Counted from the first letter of the stretch, positions 11,240-24,606 are shown. The stretch is DNA of 64,000 nt from Gonioctena quinquepunctata (GCA_018342105.1 JAFIRS010000150.1:62001-126000); one strand, 5' to 3'. Notes: generated from the sequence alone by a model not told the origin. Made by a program: numbers and translations.

Positions 11240-12640
11240 CGATTCGGAATGGCATGTACATATTTTTTGAGAAAATGCTAAGGCCCCTCGCAAAAATTGC
11301 AATAGTTATAAACAATTGAGTGACAAAAAAAAGGGATTTTGGTTTTTCGCCAATATCTCAAAAAATATTCGAGATAATTGAAATTTAAAAAAAGATGCAA
11401 AAAGAGGAGGAAATTTCCTAAGAAAAAGTACTGAATATCGGAACTGTAGGACCAATATTTATAATTTTCCCCGAGGGTTGAAAATACGCCCGAAAACGGG
11501 TACTCCGGCTTGCGCAAGCCACGTCCCCTTCGGACCTTCAATGAATAAATATTATTTAAACTTATTAAATATGAAAATTGAAAATTAAAAAAATTCAGGC
11601 TCCTGCAGAATAGATCAATGAACAATAATCCGTGGTCCAAATTTTTATCGCGATTTTTCAATAAGTTATCTATTAGTTAGTTAACACTTTTTTGTAGCAC
11701 GAACATTAACATTGCAAGTGCGATAATTGTTAAACTATTCATCTGAGAATGTTTTCCTTCCGTGGATCTGTATTTTAAAGGCCTAAGAAAATATTCCTGT
11801 TGGAAAAATTGAAAAATTGTTAATTTTCCTTTTGTTATTAACAATTTACTAAGGTGAAAAATTATAAAGCTTCATTAAACATGAAAAAAAATTTTTTATA
11901 ATTTATTATTTTTTTTAAAAATTTTTAATAATTTTTATCTCCTATTGTTTAAAAAATTGTTATAAACAAATGCGTTGTTTATGAGATGATTTGAAAAAAA
12001 AAATTTACAACATAATCCTTGATGATAATTATGATTTTTCAAAAAAAACCGTTACTTAAAAAAATAATTCTATTGCTTAAAAACGCATTTGTTAAATAAC
12101 ATTTCTTTTTACCACTTGTTATGAAAATTAGGAAACCTTTTTTTTTTAATCATTATTTATCTTGGATTTCGATATTCAAAAAAAAACGTTTATTATTTAA
12201 ATTTTCATTGTTTATTTAATTAACAATTTGTTATAAACAAATGAATTATCTCTTTGTATTTTCTTTCTTTTTCCACTCAAAAAAACAAAAACAACCATGT
12301 ATTATTTTTATAATTTTTTTTTTCCATTGAACTTTAAATTTTCTGTTCTCTTTCATTTCACCACTCTGACCTGGTTTTTTATGTTTAATTTTATTATAAC
12401 TTTTTAACTAATGGAGATACAAGGAAAAAATTCGAGACTTATTTATTCTTTATTAATTAAACAACAAATCAAGCCCAAATTTGAAGCTCACTCAATTATT
12501 TATTTAATTTATACCATTTGTTTATAAAAATAATCTTTCAGAAAAAAAAATCTATAATATTTCATAAATAAACTTACTTGAATTAAATAACATTTCTAAT
12601 TAATTTTTAGTTACCAAGATGCTTAGGCTAATAAACTTGG
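11240..12640. repeat. Diverged relative of the 1.4-4.0 kb repeat, AT-rich
   Basis: 11290-11530 shares the layout of the 1575-1800 arm: TTATAAACAATTGA, then a CGCCAATAT..CA stretch, then GAGGAAATTT, then TATTTATAATTTT, then a GC-rich block ending in a CGC/GCG run. Beyond it, 11660-12600 is poly-A/T-rich with repeated TTGTTATAAACAAAT words. This half is not palindromic. The ORF on the minus strand at 11278-11661 has no recognised motif. Confidence 0.45.
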
Positions 12641-12649
12641 AGAAATGTG

Positions 12650-13390
12650 TGAAAATTGACAATAGTTGAATTTATCTACACCCGGAGTAATTTGAGTAAT
12701 GAATTACTGCATAATAGTTGTTGATTTGGCAAAATTTTCTACAAAACTAGATATTGTTGAAATTAACAACTCTTTTCCAACTGTGTACCAAAAATTCTGG
12801 AAATTTAACCGCAAGCCATTTTCCTTGAAGGTGGTACGGGGTCATTGGTCCTGCCTTGGAACACAAAGGGTTAACTGAGCCTACATGAGGGGAAAATGAA
12901 CCATTAAAGCATCCACTGAAATTTCTTCATGCTTCGTTTTCTTCAAATAACAAATATTTAATGTGTTCGTTTCATCCATAGCAGATATTCCTTCCAATTA
13001 TATGATTCCACATAAGGGATCAAATGAAAACAGAGCCACTAATGCAAATACTTCCGAAAATAGCCGGAGTAATGATCCCCTCATTGATTTAAAGATACCG
13101 CGTTAATATTATAATAACAATGCCGGCACGCCGGTATACATTTCGACCGTCAGGATTTATTCGACCTAAACATACGATATTAGCATTCGTAATAAAATTT
13201 TATTCAAAGTTGGATAGTCGTAACGGAAGGTCTTTCTCAAAATAATACGGAGAATGCAATCATACCCCATTTACCGCTTTTCATGGGATAAATACTCGAC
13301 TCTCACGAAATGTAGCACGTCAGGTGGTAGTTATATTCAAAGGGGTATTTTTCAATTCTTATTTTTCTCGGTAAGGGTTTTATAAGATCG
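12650..13390. other. No gene recognised; low-repeat stretch
   Basis: No repeat, long ORF or RNA gene seen. Composition becomes less AT-rich from about 13090 towards the candidate promoter at 13442. Confidence 0.4.
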
Positions 13391-13395
13391 GATCG

Positions 13396-13414
13396 GCTGC
13401 TCTTTTCGCAGCCG
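13396..13414 (+). other. Perfect 6 bp hairpin upstream of candidate promoter
   Basis: GGCTGC, a 7 nt loop, then GCAGCC. It lies about 30 bp before the TATA box and could be a small cis-element or chance. Confidence 0.3.
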
Positions 13415-13441
13415 ACAAGACGTGAGGATTTCCTTGATAGG

Positions 13442-13476
13442 TATAAAAATCGCGTGCGGTGTCTGCCGCCTTCAGT
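13442..13476 (+). promoter_or_regulatory. Candidate Pol II core promoter (TATA + initiator)
   Basis: TATAAAA at 13442-13448 is followed 32 bp later by TTCAGT (13471-13476), matching the arthropod TCAGT initiator with A+1 at 13474. This is the textbook spacing. A downstream ATG at 13517 opens only MVAIVILI before a stop, so any gene would need a splice junction here; no strong GTAAGT donor is evident. Such short hydrophobic first exons are seen in secreted insect proteins, but no second exon was recognised. Confidence 0.35.
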
Positions 13477-13519
13477 ATATTCTCACCCCCCAATGTTCGT
13501 ACATTCATTATCATCTATG

Positions 13520-16017
13520 GTGGCGATTGTTATTCTAATTTGAGAATACCTGTTTGATATTTCGAGAGGTATTGTGATGGTAACCCAACTAACATTATAG
13601 GAAAATTATACCAACCAGAGGGAGAAGTCCGAATTTACCTATTTCCGACCAAATATTCTACCTCCAACTACTAACTAACTTCAAAGTTATATTTCGAGTC
13701 ATAAAAACCGTAACTGAGACCACCGGATCTCTTTAAAAAACCATAGACCTAATAGGCGTGGTGCATAGTATGAAATTACTTGTTATGAACTTCAAATATA
13801 CCTTCACAGCCTCATGGGTCAATAGAGTCATTTATTAGGTCAAATTTCACCTTAGGTGACCAACAAAATGTGTTCAAAATACTTGAACTTTCAGGGACTA
13901 CTTTCTAGTAAATATCAACCTAATTATTACCTCATGTATTATACACTCTACATTACCTATTTTGGCACCGATTAAGTTGCCTGGGCATTTTTTGTCCTAG
14001 TTTATACCTGCTGTTCCACAATGAAGGCGAGATTACTACAATATTTGTCTAATAAGACTAAATGTCTACAAGTTACCAAAAAAATGAATTCCTCAAAGTA
14101 ACTTGGTCTATTGTCAGATATTGATGCCCGAATCGATTCGGATGAGCATGATACAATTCACTCTCCTCAAATAATTTACTTTGGAGCTGAATTTTGTAAA
14201 TCTATAAAATGCCAAGTAGAAATTCGGATAGAATTGATAAACCATACTATCGATTAGCTGCCAGAATGGAAATATAATCCGAACCTACACTTCCCAAAGT
14301 CCAAAGATCAGAGCCATCATGTTACTTATGTGGTACATAAGAATATTCTACTATGTGTTCCAAGTCTTTTGATGACTTCAACTATTTCAAAACATTCATC
14401 ATCCATTTTTATGAATAAAATATGAAAGCAAATAAGTGTTAACCATCGACAGAGGATATACAAAAAAGGCTTATGTTAGGTTATGCCGGTAATGGATGGA
14501 CAGAATGAATGCATACATAAGCTGCGTTCAACAAGCTTCGTCTGTCGCCAGCGGTAAACTACTGCCGTGACGTTTTCAATGATACGACAAAATGAAATTC
14601 AATGAAGTTGGTCCAGCTGAAGCAAACGAGTAATAAAAATGTATTGAAGAAAGTGCAAGAAAACGAAAGCAAATAGCAAGACAATAAAAGTTTGATGTGT
14701 TGAAACGATGACTCTTTAAGCATATCGTAATATCTCGATTTTTGAGAGGTAGTCACAATTGGCAAAGAAATCGAATTGGATATTTTCGAGTACGGCATCT
14801 GCAAAGTTAGCATTCTAAGAGTACTTTCAGACTATGCGGAACGCAGCCATGTCAATCTACAATTTTTGAGTCAATCACTACACACAACAATATACATTTA
14901 TTATCCACGATTCCAATTCAACCGGAGAACGGAACGTAAAGACATGTCGCATGAAAAAACTCCCATAACAAATTTGTATTTCATCAAGTGACCACAATAT
15001 GAAAGGGTCTGAAATCCCAAGATAAGGAAAATGGACTTCAAAGACAGAAATAAAGGTTACTTTCGACTTTGCGTAAAGCCTATGTGGTCTCAAATTCGAA
15101 ATTTTAGGAAAATGCGACTCAAAAGTCCCATATATGGGATAGACGCCATATTTTTTGGCTTGAAGCGTTTCAGCCATTGCAAAAATGATCCGTTTTTTTC
15201 TTGACTCGACTATATTTTAAGGATAGACAGTCAAAAAATTGGTGTATATGATATGTATATACATACTTCATCTATGAAATGTGTTTGATGAAAGAAGTTG
15301 AGGAAGTACATTTAATTTTATGAATTTTGTCCATACAAATTTGGTATTTTGAAGGGGCCCAGTTGTTTTACACGAGTTATCACAGAAAAGTTTGTATCGC
15401 AAATAAAATCCAAACTAGATGTGAATGCAAAACCATCACTTGCATACATCATTATCTGCTGTACGTTTCTTGACAGTTCTTTTTTCATACGCTGTGTTCA
15501 TCTTCAAAGCATTCACGAATAAACATGTAGGTTAAGATACACAATATGCAGTAAACATTTATTATCTTCTTCTAACCTTCTACTGTTTGTTTTAATATAG
15601 TGTTTATAACCTAAAATACGTGGGAATGACTAAACTTCTACCATCAGTCAACTATTCTGAAGGCACTTTTACCTATTTATGCCTTCGGCTTATTAGGCAA
15701 AATGTATTGATTGCCCAAATTTCGACTTCTGAATTACTTGCATTTTCTTCCCTATATTGGTAAATTTAAGGTAATTATAACGTAAGAATTACCTTCGCCA
15801 ATTTGGGCGCTGACCTATTTGAAGGTCGAAATGACGTAAATGTTACTCAAAATGTTTGTTGGGAAATGTTACGATTTTGGGAATAATGCAGGGAAATGTT
15901 TTTGCCAGTTGATTCAAATATGTATTGGTTAATGGAAATCTCCATTAATACAGTCCAAGAAAGGATGTGAGCGAGAAGTACGAACGACAGTAATGGGGTA
16001 AAAGTAAAGAAAAAACG
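13520..16017. other. No gene recognised; possible very old repeat
   Basis: Short ORFs at 14559-14813, 14776-14991 and 14878-15177 overlap on both strands and lack motifs. CCCAACTAACATT at about 13578 and AATGTTTGTTGGG at about 15856 are near-complements and may mark the ends of a decayed ~2.3 kb element; adjacent bases match only loosely. Confidence 0.3.
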
Positions 16018-16320
16018 GTGATTACAGTTGATAAAGACGATTACGCACAGATAACTTCAGATTTATTGAATTCAGATTTATTCGTGAAACTCCACAATGA
16101 TTCCACATTATTTCACCAACAAGAAGCAAAGATAATGTATATTCTGGATGAAATAGGAAAAAATAAGAAGCACTATTATGAATCCACAAGCGCCAAAACT
16201 TTATTCACTATTGAATTAATGTGGTTTTTTGTGGAGGAACAACGTTTCTTGACATGTTTTTTGGGTAACCTTCCACAGTCTGAAAATGAAAATATAATCA
16301 GGAAAATCTATACGCAATAA
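16018..16320 (+). pseudogene. Possible Penelope-like RT N-terminal fragment
   Basis: A 100-codon ORF beginning ITVDKDDYAQITSDLLN with a later NDSTLFHQQEAKI. This resembles the segment of Penelope-like reverse transcriptases before the palm (V.DK.DY....LL.D ... DPT...E). No catalytic motif is present and it ends in a stop within an inverted repeat. A chance ORF is the alternative. Confidence 0.35.
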
Positions 16321-16387
16321 CTTATCGGGGTGAACTAATCAGTTTGCCCTTTCTACACTTGTATAGATTTTCCTGATTATATTTTCA
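16287..16387. repeat. Perfect 26 bp inverted repeat with 49 bp spacer
   Basis: Arms at 16287-16312 (TGAAAATATAATC...CTATA) and 16362-16387 are exact complements. The left arm includes the last codons of the ORF ending at 16320. A long RNA hairpin would form; it may be a local inverted duplication. Confidence 0.8.
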
Positions 16388-16389
16388 TT

Positions 16390-17754
16390 TTTATTCACTA
16401 CTTAGAGTCCATAAAATAAATTATCCTAATCGTCCTATTGTATCTTTCATTACAGCACCGTCAGTGAAATTTTTCGGAAAATTAATAGACTGGATCAGGA
16501 GATATTGTAATTTCCTTCATAAGTCTGCTTGGAAAACAGTTATAAACTAGTTGATGAATTCAAGAACACACGACTTCCTGGCAACTCTGAACTTGTCTCA
16601 TATTATTAGAGAATCTGTTGGTTAGGAAAAATATCAATCCGATTAATAAACGAAATTATCTTTGATTCAACAGTAATTTCCAATCTTATAAAGGGTAATT
16701 CCTCTAATCTTTCATTGGTCAAAATGTTTATAGATAACTTGTTAGAGAAAATTTAAAATAATCTAACAATAAAAAATGTCTTATACTGGTATAGTATTTC
16801 TAATAACATAAAAAGTTTCGAGAAGGAATTCCCTTTCCAGTTGCCGCCTTGACATAGGCGTCGGTATATTATTTTTCAGTGGTATTTTTTCAGTTACTTA
16901 TTTTTACAATCATAGCAATTGATCACCCCATGTAAAAGTAGACACATGTTATCTCAACCGAATTTTATTATTTGTTTTGAAAGGACTCCAGAAAGCCATA
17001 TTGATAAAATTATTTTCAATGGATAATTCCTAACCTCACCAACACACGGCACTGATTAAGGAATAATGTGAACTGGGGAAATCATGGGCTTCAGATAACA
17101 GGTGTCCAATCCAGCTAGCCGAGCTTTTATTCTTCAAATATATTTGATAGCGCCTTTAATAATAATCTGGGCAACTAGGGCCACACGCCAGGACTTTTTT
17201 ATGATTGTACCAGGAACGCTTTGGAAGTAAAAACACTGGTAGTATATTAATTTCCCATTTGCCGGGCAGTGCATATGAACACTCCTCGTAGTGCTCTTAT
17301 TTTTATTGCCGTTCCAATTGGGATTAGAATAACTATATAGTAAAACCATTTTCAATTGCAGAAGCTGTTTCTATAGCGAGCAAATCAGAAACTCACTTCG
17401 CTAACACGAGCGTATATGCGAAGAAACGGAACGAAAAATAATGTGTACTATTCGTAAACATTCTCCGTCGGCGAACGGTACATAAAAAAAAAATCAAAAG
17501 AGCCGATAGTCAACGTGGGTTTGAGTGACCGCAAGCCAATGATAATGCTTGTAGGTGTGTCTATACGTTGAGACTAATAAATCACCAGTTTCAGGAGGTC
17601 TGAGTGGATGAAAGCCAGTAGCGTCTCTGGTCTGGGATTGAAATAGGTTTCAAAATATTATATAGTTGTGATGTGTTTTGTTGGAAAATATTGCTTTTTT
17701 TCGACCATGGGAAAGTGAAATTATGATGATCCGATTGCCTATTAATACATACTT

Positions 17755-17761
<7 letters not shown>
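16390..17761. other. No gene recognised
   Basis: Mixed AT-rich sequence with no repeat partner that I noticed. The minus-strand ORF at 17134-17355 has no motif. Confidence 0.35.

Positions 17762-17805
<44 letters not shown>
17762..17805. repeat. (TA)n microsatellite
   Basis: About 22 TA units directly before repeat copy A, in the same relative position as the TA run at 62281-62323 before copy B. Confidence 0.9.
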
Positions 17806-17808
<3 letters not shown>

Positions 17809-17810
17809 TA

Positions 17811-20800
17811 TGTTATGAAAAACCAGTTAGATATTTTAAAAAGAAAAAACCCACAAAAAAGAATAATTATTGATTATAGTTTAAGAGATTTTTTAATAAT
17901 TTTTGAAATTTTTTCCATTATAAGCCTATGTATGATATAATAAAAAAAAAAACACAATCAATTTCATACACTGTCAGAATGATTATAACCCATAATTCTT
18001 CAAAAGACAACAAAAAGTCTAGATTTACAAAATTTTCCTGAATAAAATGTGATCTACAAATTTATAAATTTGAAACATACAGTATATGAAATTGTAGCTG
18101 ACTAAAAGTAGCCAATGGTAGAACAGCAAACTTCTTGATGACAATAGCCAATCAGGGAACAGATGGTCACATGTAGAATTTGAAATTGTGAGGGAATAAG
18201 AACGAGAGAGTGTCAGAGGCAATTATTATTGAAATTTGTACATAGTTAATAAGAATGGAAAAATAGTTTTATGTATAAGTTATGACAAATAACCACAAAC
18301 AGTGAAAAAGTGACAATATAGTGCGCGAATTCAAAAATTCGAATCAGAGGGAAGGAACAAAAATGGTATCCAGGTGACAACAAACAAAGCCACAAAAAGG
18401 AGATCGAAAATAAATTTAAAACGAATGCCACGTTGTACTTTTGGGAGAAAGAAAAATAGAATAATATCCACATAATAAGTGGAAACCAAGATTACCTTGA
18501 AAAGGGAAACATTCTCAATTGAATATTGATAGAAAGATTTTTCTGTGAATTGAAAAATCCACGATTAAAATGAAGTTATTTTTTGTGAATGTCTAACAGA
18601 AAACAACTTTCCGGCTAACGCTGGACATTGAACTACTCTGATAGGTATTCTGAAAGGCCTAACTCAAAGAAAAATCTGAAATTGAAAATTTGCATTTTCA
18701 TTCAGATAGTTATTCGATTTTATATTCCAGTCTTATTAGAACTCATAAAGATGAATGAGGCAAAGAAGAATGTTTTCCAAAGAGAGTACTCAGAAATCAT
18801 TCGTAATATTGACGCAGAGATCGCATTCACTGGCTTCAATCATTTTGTCGACGAAATCATTTCACGCTTCCACGATCATCAGGAAGACCGGAAGAAATGG
18901 GAAACACATTTTCAAGAAGCATTCACTTTGAAAGATGGAAAAGTTAGAATCATTTCTTTTGAGAGACACTTTGAAGTTGTGTTTTCGACATTAACCTGTC
19001 ATGGGTATGATATATTGATTTGTTGAAAATATAAACAGGATGTTCATAAATCAGATGTGGAATCATCTGCGACTGAAAGATAAACTTTAGTCACTATCTT
19101 CCATCGTCAAGATAATTTGTGGTATTCATGTTGAAAGGAAACATTCTCAATTGAATATTGATAGAAAGATTTTTCTGTGAATTGAAAAATCCACGATTAA
19201 AATGAAGTTATTTTTTGTGAATGTCTAACAGAAAACAACTATTTTAATCGTGGATTTTCAATTCACAGAAAAATCTTTCTATCAATATTCAATTGAGAAT
19301 GTTTCCCTTTTCAACATGAATACCCCACAAGAGGTTATCTTGACGATGGAAGATAGTGACTAAAGTTCATCTTTCAGTCGCAGATGATTCCACATCTGAT
19401 TTTATGAACATCCTGTTTATATTTTCAACAAATCAATCTATCATACCCCATGACAGGTTTTAATGTCAGAAAACACTAACTTCAAAGTGTCTCTCCAAAA
19501 GAAATGATTCTAACTTTTCCATCTTTGCAAAGTGAGATTGCTTTGAAAATGTGTTTCCCATTTCTTCCGGTCTTCCGATGATCGTGGAAGCGTGAAATAG
19601 ATTTTCGTCGACAAAAAATGTATTGAAGACCTAGTGAATGCGATGTCTCTCCTGGTCAATGTTACGAATGATTTCTGGTGAGTACTCTCTTTGGAAAACA
19701 TTCTTCTTTGCCTCATTCATCTTTATGAGTTCTTAATTAAGACTGGAATATAAAATCGAATAACTATCTGAATGAAAATGCAAATTTTCAATTTCAGATT
19801 TTTCTTTGAGTTAGGCCTTTCAGAATACCTATCAGATGTAGTTCAATGTCCAGCGTGGCTTTAGCCGGGGAAGTAGTTGTTTTCTGTTAGACATTCACAA
19901 AAAATAACTTCATTTTAATCGTGGATTTTTCAATTCACAGAAAAATCTTTCTATCAATATTCAATTGAGAATGTTTCCCTTTTCAACATGAATACCCCAC
20001 AAGAGGTTATCTTGACGATGGAAGATAGTGACTAAAGTTCATCTTTCAGTCGCAGATGATTCCACATCTGATTTTATGAACATCCTGTTTATATTTTCAA
20101 CAAATCAAGATTACCTTATTTGTACACTGTATACAAGTATCCAAGGCTGATTGCTGAATTTGTATGGTCCTTTTCTATTTGGTATTGGAGTTCCTGATAG
20201 CATTGGAGTGAAAGGGAATCCAAATCCTGGCTTGTATTGAACAGCGACAGTTCCAGACAGGTATAAACCTTCCATAGTGCACATTCCGAACTGAACAATT
20301 TCACTAATAACGCATATTCCATCGGAAGAACTTTATTTCAATTGATTTCGACTTATTAAAGAAATTTTCACTTTCAAGGTTAAAGTGAGGTTGTGTATAT
20401 TTTACCAATGAACTTTTCTCATGATTATCCATAAATATTTGTAGATTCACTTTAGAGTAAGTTATCTTTCGTAGGCCAGGTAAAATTAAGTTTTCCTGAA
20501 TAAAGGAAATAATTGCTTTTTGATACTTTGTCGTTTGTTTTCTACAATGATCAATAATCATACTTATGACCATTGAATAAATAGAAATTTGACATATCAA
20601 GCAGTGGCTGGTGGCTCAATTGCCTGAACCGGCTATCTGAGACAAGAGGCGTACCAACTGTGCTTAGCTGTGGTGAGGAAAGTGATAATAATTGGCAGCA
20701 ACGTGACGAGAGAACAGTGACGTTAGCTAGCAATTATTATTGCATCATACAAAATATTATACAGGGCGAAAATACTTATCTATATCATAACAATTTGGCT

Positions 20801-20885
20801 CAAAAAGAATAGCGAAAATTATCAGCTATCTTCATTATATAAAAACAATTTATATTTACAATTTATCAATACATTACAATATATA
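17811..20885 (+). repeat. Interspersed repeat, copy A (split)
   Basis: Homologous to 62324-63940. Shared landmarks are TGTTATG at the left edge, AAAAAGTCTAGATTTACAAAA, GAAACATACAGTATATGAAA, CTTCTTGATGACAATAGCCA, AATGGTATCCAGG, then TTTTCCTGAATAAAGGAAAT (contains AATAAA), GTGACGTTAGCTAGCAATTA and TACAGGGCGAAAATA. A 660 bp-family fold-back (18499-20105) interrupts it with a 12 bp duplication. Both ends abut TA runs. No protein was recognised. A long LTR or a non-autonomous element are both possible. Confidence 0.6.
18499..20105. mobile_element. Fold-back composite of ~660 bp monomers, locus 1
   Basis: The 12 bp duplication CAAGATTACCTT flanks it at 18487-18498 and 20106-20117. The left part (18499 to about 19240) holds monomer sequence in reverse orientation; the right part (about 19241-20105) holds it forward, with an abrupt switch at about 19240. 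Left end: GAAAAGGGAAACATTCTC. Right end: CCTGTTTATATTTTCAACAA. Internal landmarks are CTTTAGCC.GGGAAGTAGTTG, GTTAGACATTCACAAAA and CTTTCAGTCGCAGATGATTC. Short ORFs inside vary between copies and look non-coding. Confidence 0.75.
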
Positions 20886-21670
20886 CAGGGTGTTCCAAAT
20901 TAAGTCGGCACCATTGCCAACCCCGTTATTATTGATGCTACGATTTCGGTTAAATGGGCAAACTGGTAGCATTTTTAGTGGCCTTCTCGATCCCGAAAAC
21001 AAACAAAAAATGGACAGTCGCGTTGTCATAATATTCCATAAAATGATATTTTTTCAATGGAACACCCTATATTTTTTCATGCATTTCGATTCGTAATAAT
21101 ATTCTCAACAACAAAGCTAATTCGACTTTTTTTCGTAAAGGTGAAAATAAGACAGTTGTATTAATAGGAAACATTTATCGTTTTGTACATTAATACCAAA
21201 TAGCTTAGTGGTGTCAATTGAGTGGTGCGACATGATGATCACGGGTTTCACGAGTTCACATTTCACTGTCTTATTTTGCTATTAGTAACAAAATATTGTC
21301 ATTCGTATAAGTACAAAAAATGGGTGTTTGGACAATCATGAGGTTTTATTCGCCAAAACAAAGAAATTTTTTGTACTAGTGAAAGAAAGAAATATTTCCA
21401 CATAAGTCGCTCATTTTCCACTTTAGGAAGAAAAGTGATATGAGCTTTGTTGTTGAGAATGTTATTACGAATCGAAATGGATGAAAAAATAGAGGGTGTT
21501 CCATTGAAAAAAATATCATTTATGAAATATTATGACAACGCGACTGTCAATTTTTTTTTTCGGCATCGAGAAGGCCATTAAAAATGCTAGCGGTTTGCCC
21601 ATTTAACCGAAATCGTAGCATCAATAATAACGGAGTTGGCAATGGTGCCGACTTAATTTGGAACACCCTG
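20886..21670. mobile_element. 785 bp mariner/Tc1-type MITE
   Basis: Ends CAGGGTGTTCC and GGAACACCCTG, flanked by TA. Inverted repeats extend about 250 bp, with GTTAAATGGGCAAAC against its complement and ATTCTCAACAACAAAGCT against AGCTTTGTTGTTGAGAAT. No transposase is encoded. It sits in the TA-rich right border of repeat copy A. Confidence 0.85.
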
Positions 21671-21849
21671 TATATATATATATATATACGTTTATGGCAT
21701 ATTTTTTTATTTTAACGTATCTTTAAAATATTTAAAGATCTAAATAAAATTAGTTATCTCTGCCTCTGCTGCTCAAATGATTGTGCCTCAAGGCTGGGAA
21801 ACTTGTTTTTTATGTTTCTGCAATTGATAATGGATGAACTATACATATA

Positions 21850-22440
21850 TACCATTTCGGTGTGGTTTGTGGAAAGTAAAAGACAATTAAATGAAGTTGT
21901 TCGACTCGTATCAATCAGTAATAAACAAAATTTTTCAATTTTGAATAAACCTCCGTATACAGTCATAACAATACACACTACTTCAACACATAAACAAATT
22001 GCAATCAACAGCGGTTATAGTTCAAACCTGATGGAAATTATAATTTTTTTTCTATTCAAAATTAAAAATATAATGTATTGCATATTTCGACCATCCTACG
22101 GAAAAAAATACTTTCTCGCCTCAAAACAACTTCAGTATCGCATACAAAATTAATAACTTCAGATCAAAATCGAGAAATCTGAAAAATCGGGGGTATATAA
22201 ATCAGCTTGTGGTTTTTGTGCAAGTTTTTACATAGGCCAAACAAGCAGAACTTTAAAAAAATAAAATATATAGAATATGGGAATCAGTTTGTCAATTGTA
22301 AAACAAATCCAGCTTATGCTACTCTCAGCTCTTGACTGAAAAATATTGTTTTACTGATGAGTTTGAAAAATACATATAGTAAAGAAAGGTTGCAAACGTG
22401 ACATTCCAGTATGTTTGGAAATCAATAAATGATATTTGCT
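21850..22440 (+). pseudogene. Penelope-like element relic with GIY-YIG
   Basis: The clearest part is at about 22186-22258: GVYKSACGFCASFYIGQTSRTLK, which matches the GIY-YIG endonuclease start of Penelope-like elements (Y..Y plus C..C). Upstream a broken frame has VESKRQLNEVVRLVSISN and HKQIAINSGYSSNLMEI, resembling the RT-endonuclease linker. Downstream reads RYIEYGNQFVNCKTNPAYATL. Frameshifts throughout; the RT catalytic core is not seen. Confidence 0.55.
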
Positions 22441-22449
22441 CAGTGACCA

Positions 22450-23525
22450 GATTCATTTGAATTATTCTTCTTTGTTAAATTTATTCAACTGATTATTTTT
22501 TGACATTTCTAGAAACTAATGGAAATTACCAATTCAAATCATTCACGTACGTTTTGGCCAATCAAAACATTATTAAAGTGGGAAAATTCTATCTGGAACT
22601 TTGCCGCGGGAATAATTTGAGGTATTTGGTTTTTATTTTCTGACAGCGCATATTTTTAATTTGACGTATGTCATCAATTCGCATGAAAAGTGAGAAATGA
22701 ATCAAAACCGGTTTATTACACGGGATCATTGTGCGAGGAAATGTGATTATGATTGTAACATCAAAAAATAATCTATAGAATACCCCACGAGAAAATAGTA
22801 ATCCAGATTTCTTTCTCAAACTTGTTGATATTGGTCGAATTATTTTCACCTTATTCTCACTTTCTTGTGGTACAACTGAAAATTAAACGGGCAATGGATA
22901 TAATTCCCGTCTATTTAATCACCTATTGGAATATTCCTATGGGCATGGGATGAAATGTGTTCACCAGTCTCTGTTAACTGATTATTCATTGGAATTATTC
23001 TTAAAGAGCATACTTATAATATACAGGTACTACCTGTTGCACACTCGTGAATGACAGGTGTATAATGTGATTTTATTACAAATCACAGTGGTTGAAAAAT
23101 CGAGAGAAAATGAAACAAATTCAATTCTCTTTGTCAAACTCGTCTAAATTTTGGTAGGTAATTAATCTTTTCACATATTTTTCTGGCTTATTTTAAGGTT
23201 TGGGTGCATAACTTTCAAATGATTTATTTTTTATTTTTTGATGCACTATCAACTGTTAGCAGTTTTGCAAGAAGTTAGATTATAATAACAATAATAAACT
23301 TTATTCGCAGTATAAATACAATTTTAGATGGTTTCAGTGATTGAAGTATTCAGAGCAATGAGTGTAGAACACTTGTTTAGCAGAAATAGGGAGTTTTAAA
23401 GAAAATATATGATTAAATAAAGGTAAATAAATAATTTTTTATAATAACACAATGTCATAACACCACAAAAACTTGATTGAAATAAAACCTAATATACGTA
23501 ATAAAACAATGTAATAAATTTTTTT
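22450..23525. other. No gene recognised
   Basis: A minus-strand 86-codon ORF at 22589-22849 has no motif. At 23281-23330 an AATAATAAACTTTATTCGCA-type word resembles the 3' end of a LINE in minus orientation, as at about 7865 and 52575, but no coding part follows. Confidence 0.35.
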
Positions 23526-24606
23526 CAATATGAACAGGATGTTCATGAAATCAGATATGGAATCATTCGCAACTTAAATATAAACTTTAGTCACTATCTT
23601 CCATCGTTCAAGATAACCTCTTGTGGGGTATTCATGTCAGGAAGGGAAACATTTTCTATTGAATAGAAATATTTTTCTGTTATTTGAAAAATCCACGATA
23701 AAAATGAAGTAATTTTTTGTATTATCTAACAGAAAACAACTACTTCCCCGGCTAAAGCCACGCTGGTCATTGAATTACATCTGATAGATATTGAGAGAAA
23801 ACCAAACCCTAACTCAAAAGAAAAAAATCTGAAAGTGAAAATTTGAATTTTTATTCAGATAGTTATATGATTTTCTATTCCAGTCTTAATTAAGAACTAA
23901 TGTAGATGAATGAGGCAAAAAATAATGTTTTCCAGAACAGAGTACTCACCAGAAATCATTCGAAACAATGATGCAAGAGAGGCATCGCACTCACTAGGTC
24001 TTCAATACATTTTGGTCGACGAAAATCTAATTTACTCTTCCACGATCATCAGGAAGACCGGAAGAAATGGGATACACATTTTCAAGAAGCAATCCCACTT
24101 TGCAAAGATAGAAAAAAGTTAGAAACATTTCTTTTGGAGAGACACTTCGAAATTAATTTTTTTTTACATAAAAAACCTGTAATGGGGTATGATAAATTGA
24201 TGTTTTTTTTAAATATGAACAGGGTGTTCATAAAATCAGATGTAGAATCATCTGCGACTGAAAGATAATCTTTAGTCACTATGTTCTATCGTTCAAGATA
24301 ACCTATTGTGGGGTATTCATGTTGCAAAGGGAAACATCTCAATTGAATAATGAATTGAAATATTTTTCTGTGATTCACGATAAAAATTAAGTTATTTTTT
24401 GTAATATCTAACAGAAAACAACTACTTCCCCGGCTAAAGCCACGCTGGACATTGAACTACATCTGATAGATATTGAGAAAGGACTAAAAAAAAATCTGAA
24501 AGTAAAAATTTGCATTTTCGTTCAGATAGTTATTTGGTTTCCTATCCCAGTCTTAATCAAGAAAAATATTTCTATTCAATATTCAATTGCAAATGTTTCC
24601 CTTTCC
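23526..24606 (-). repeat. 660 bp-family repeat, locus 2
   Basis: About 1.5 monomers in reverse orientation: AACAGGATGTTCATGAAATC at about 23536, AACAACTACTTCCCCGGCTA at about 23735 and again at about 24418, ending in a short forward-orientation fragment at 24566-24606. More diverged than loci 1 and 3. No clear target duplication seen. Confidence 0.75.

Noticed and set aside
18628..19026. 132-codon ORF in the 660 bp repeat as a real protein
   Set aside because: The reading frame is not kept between copies; other copies have stops and frameshifts throughout, and the protein has no known motif.
21803..22153. 116-codon ORF as a host gene
   Set aside because: Its fragments fit better as the decayed linker of a Penelope-like element followed by a GIY-YIG relic in another frame.
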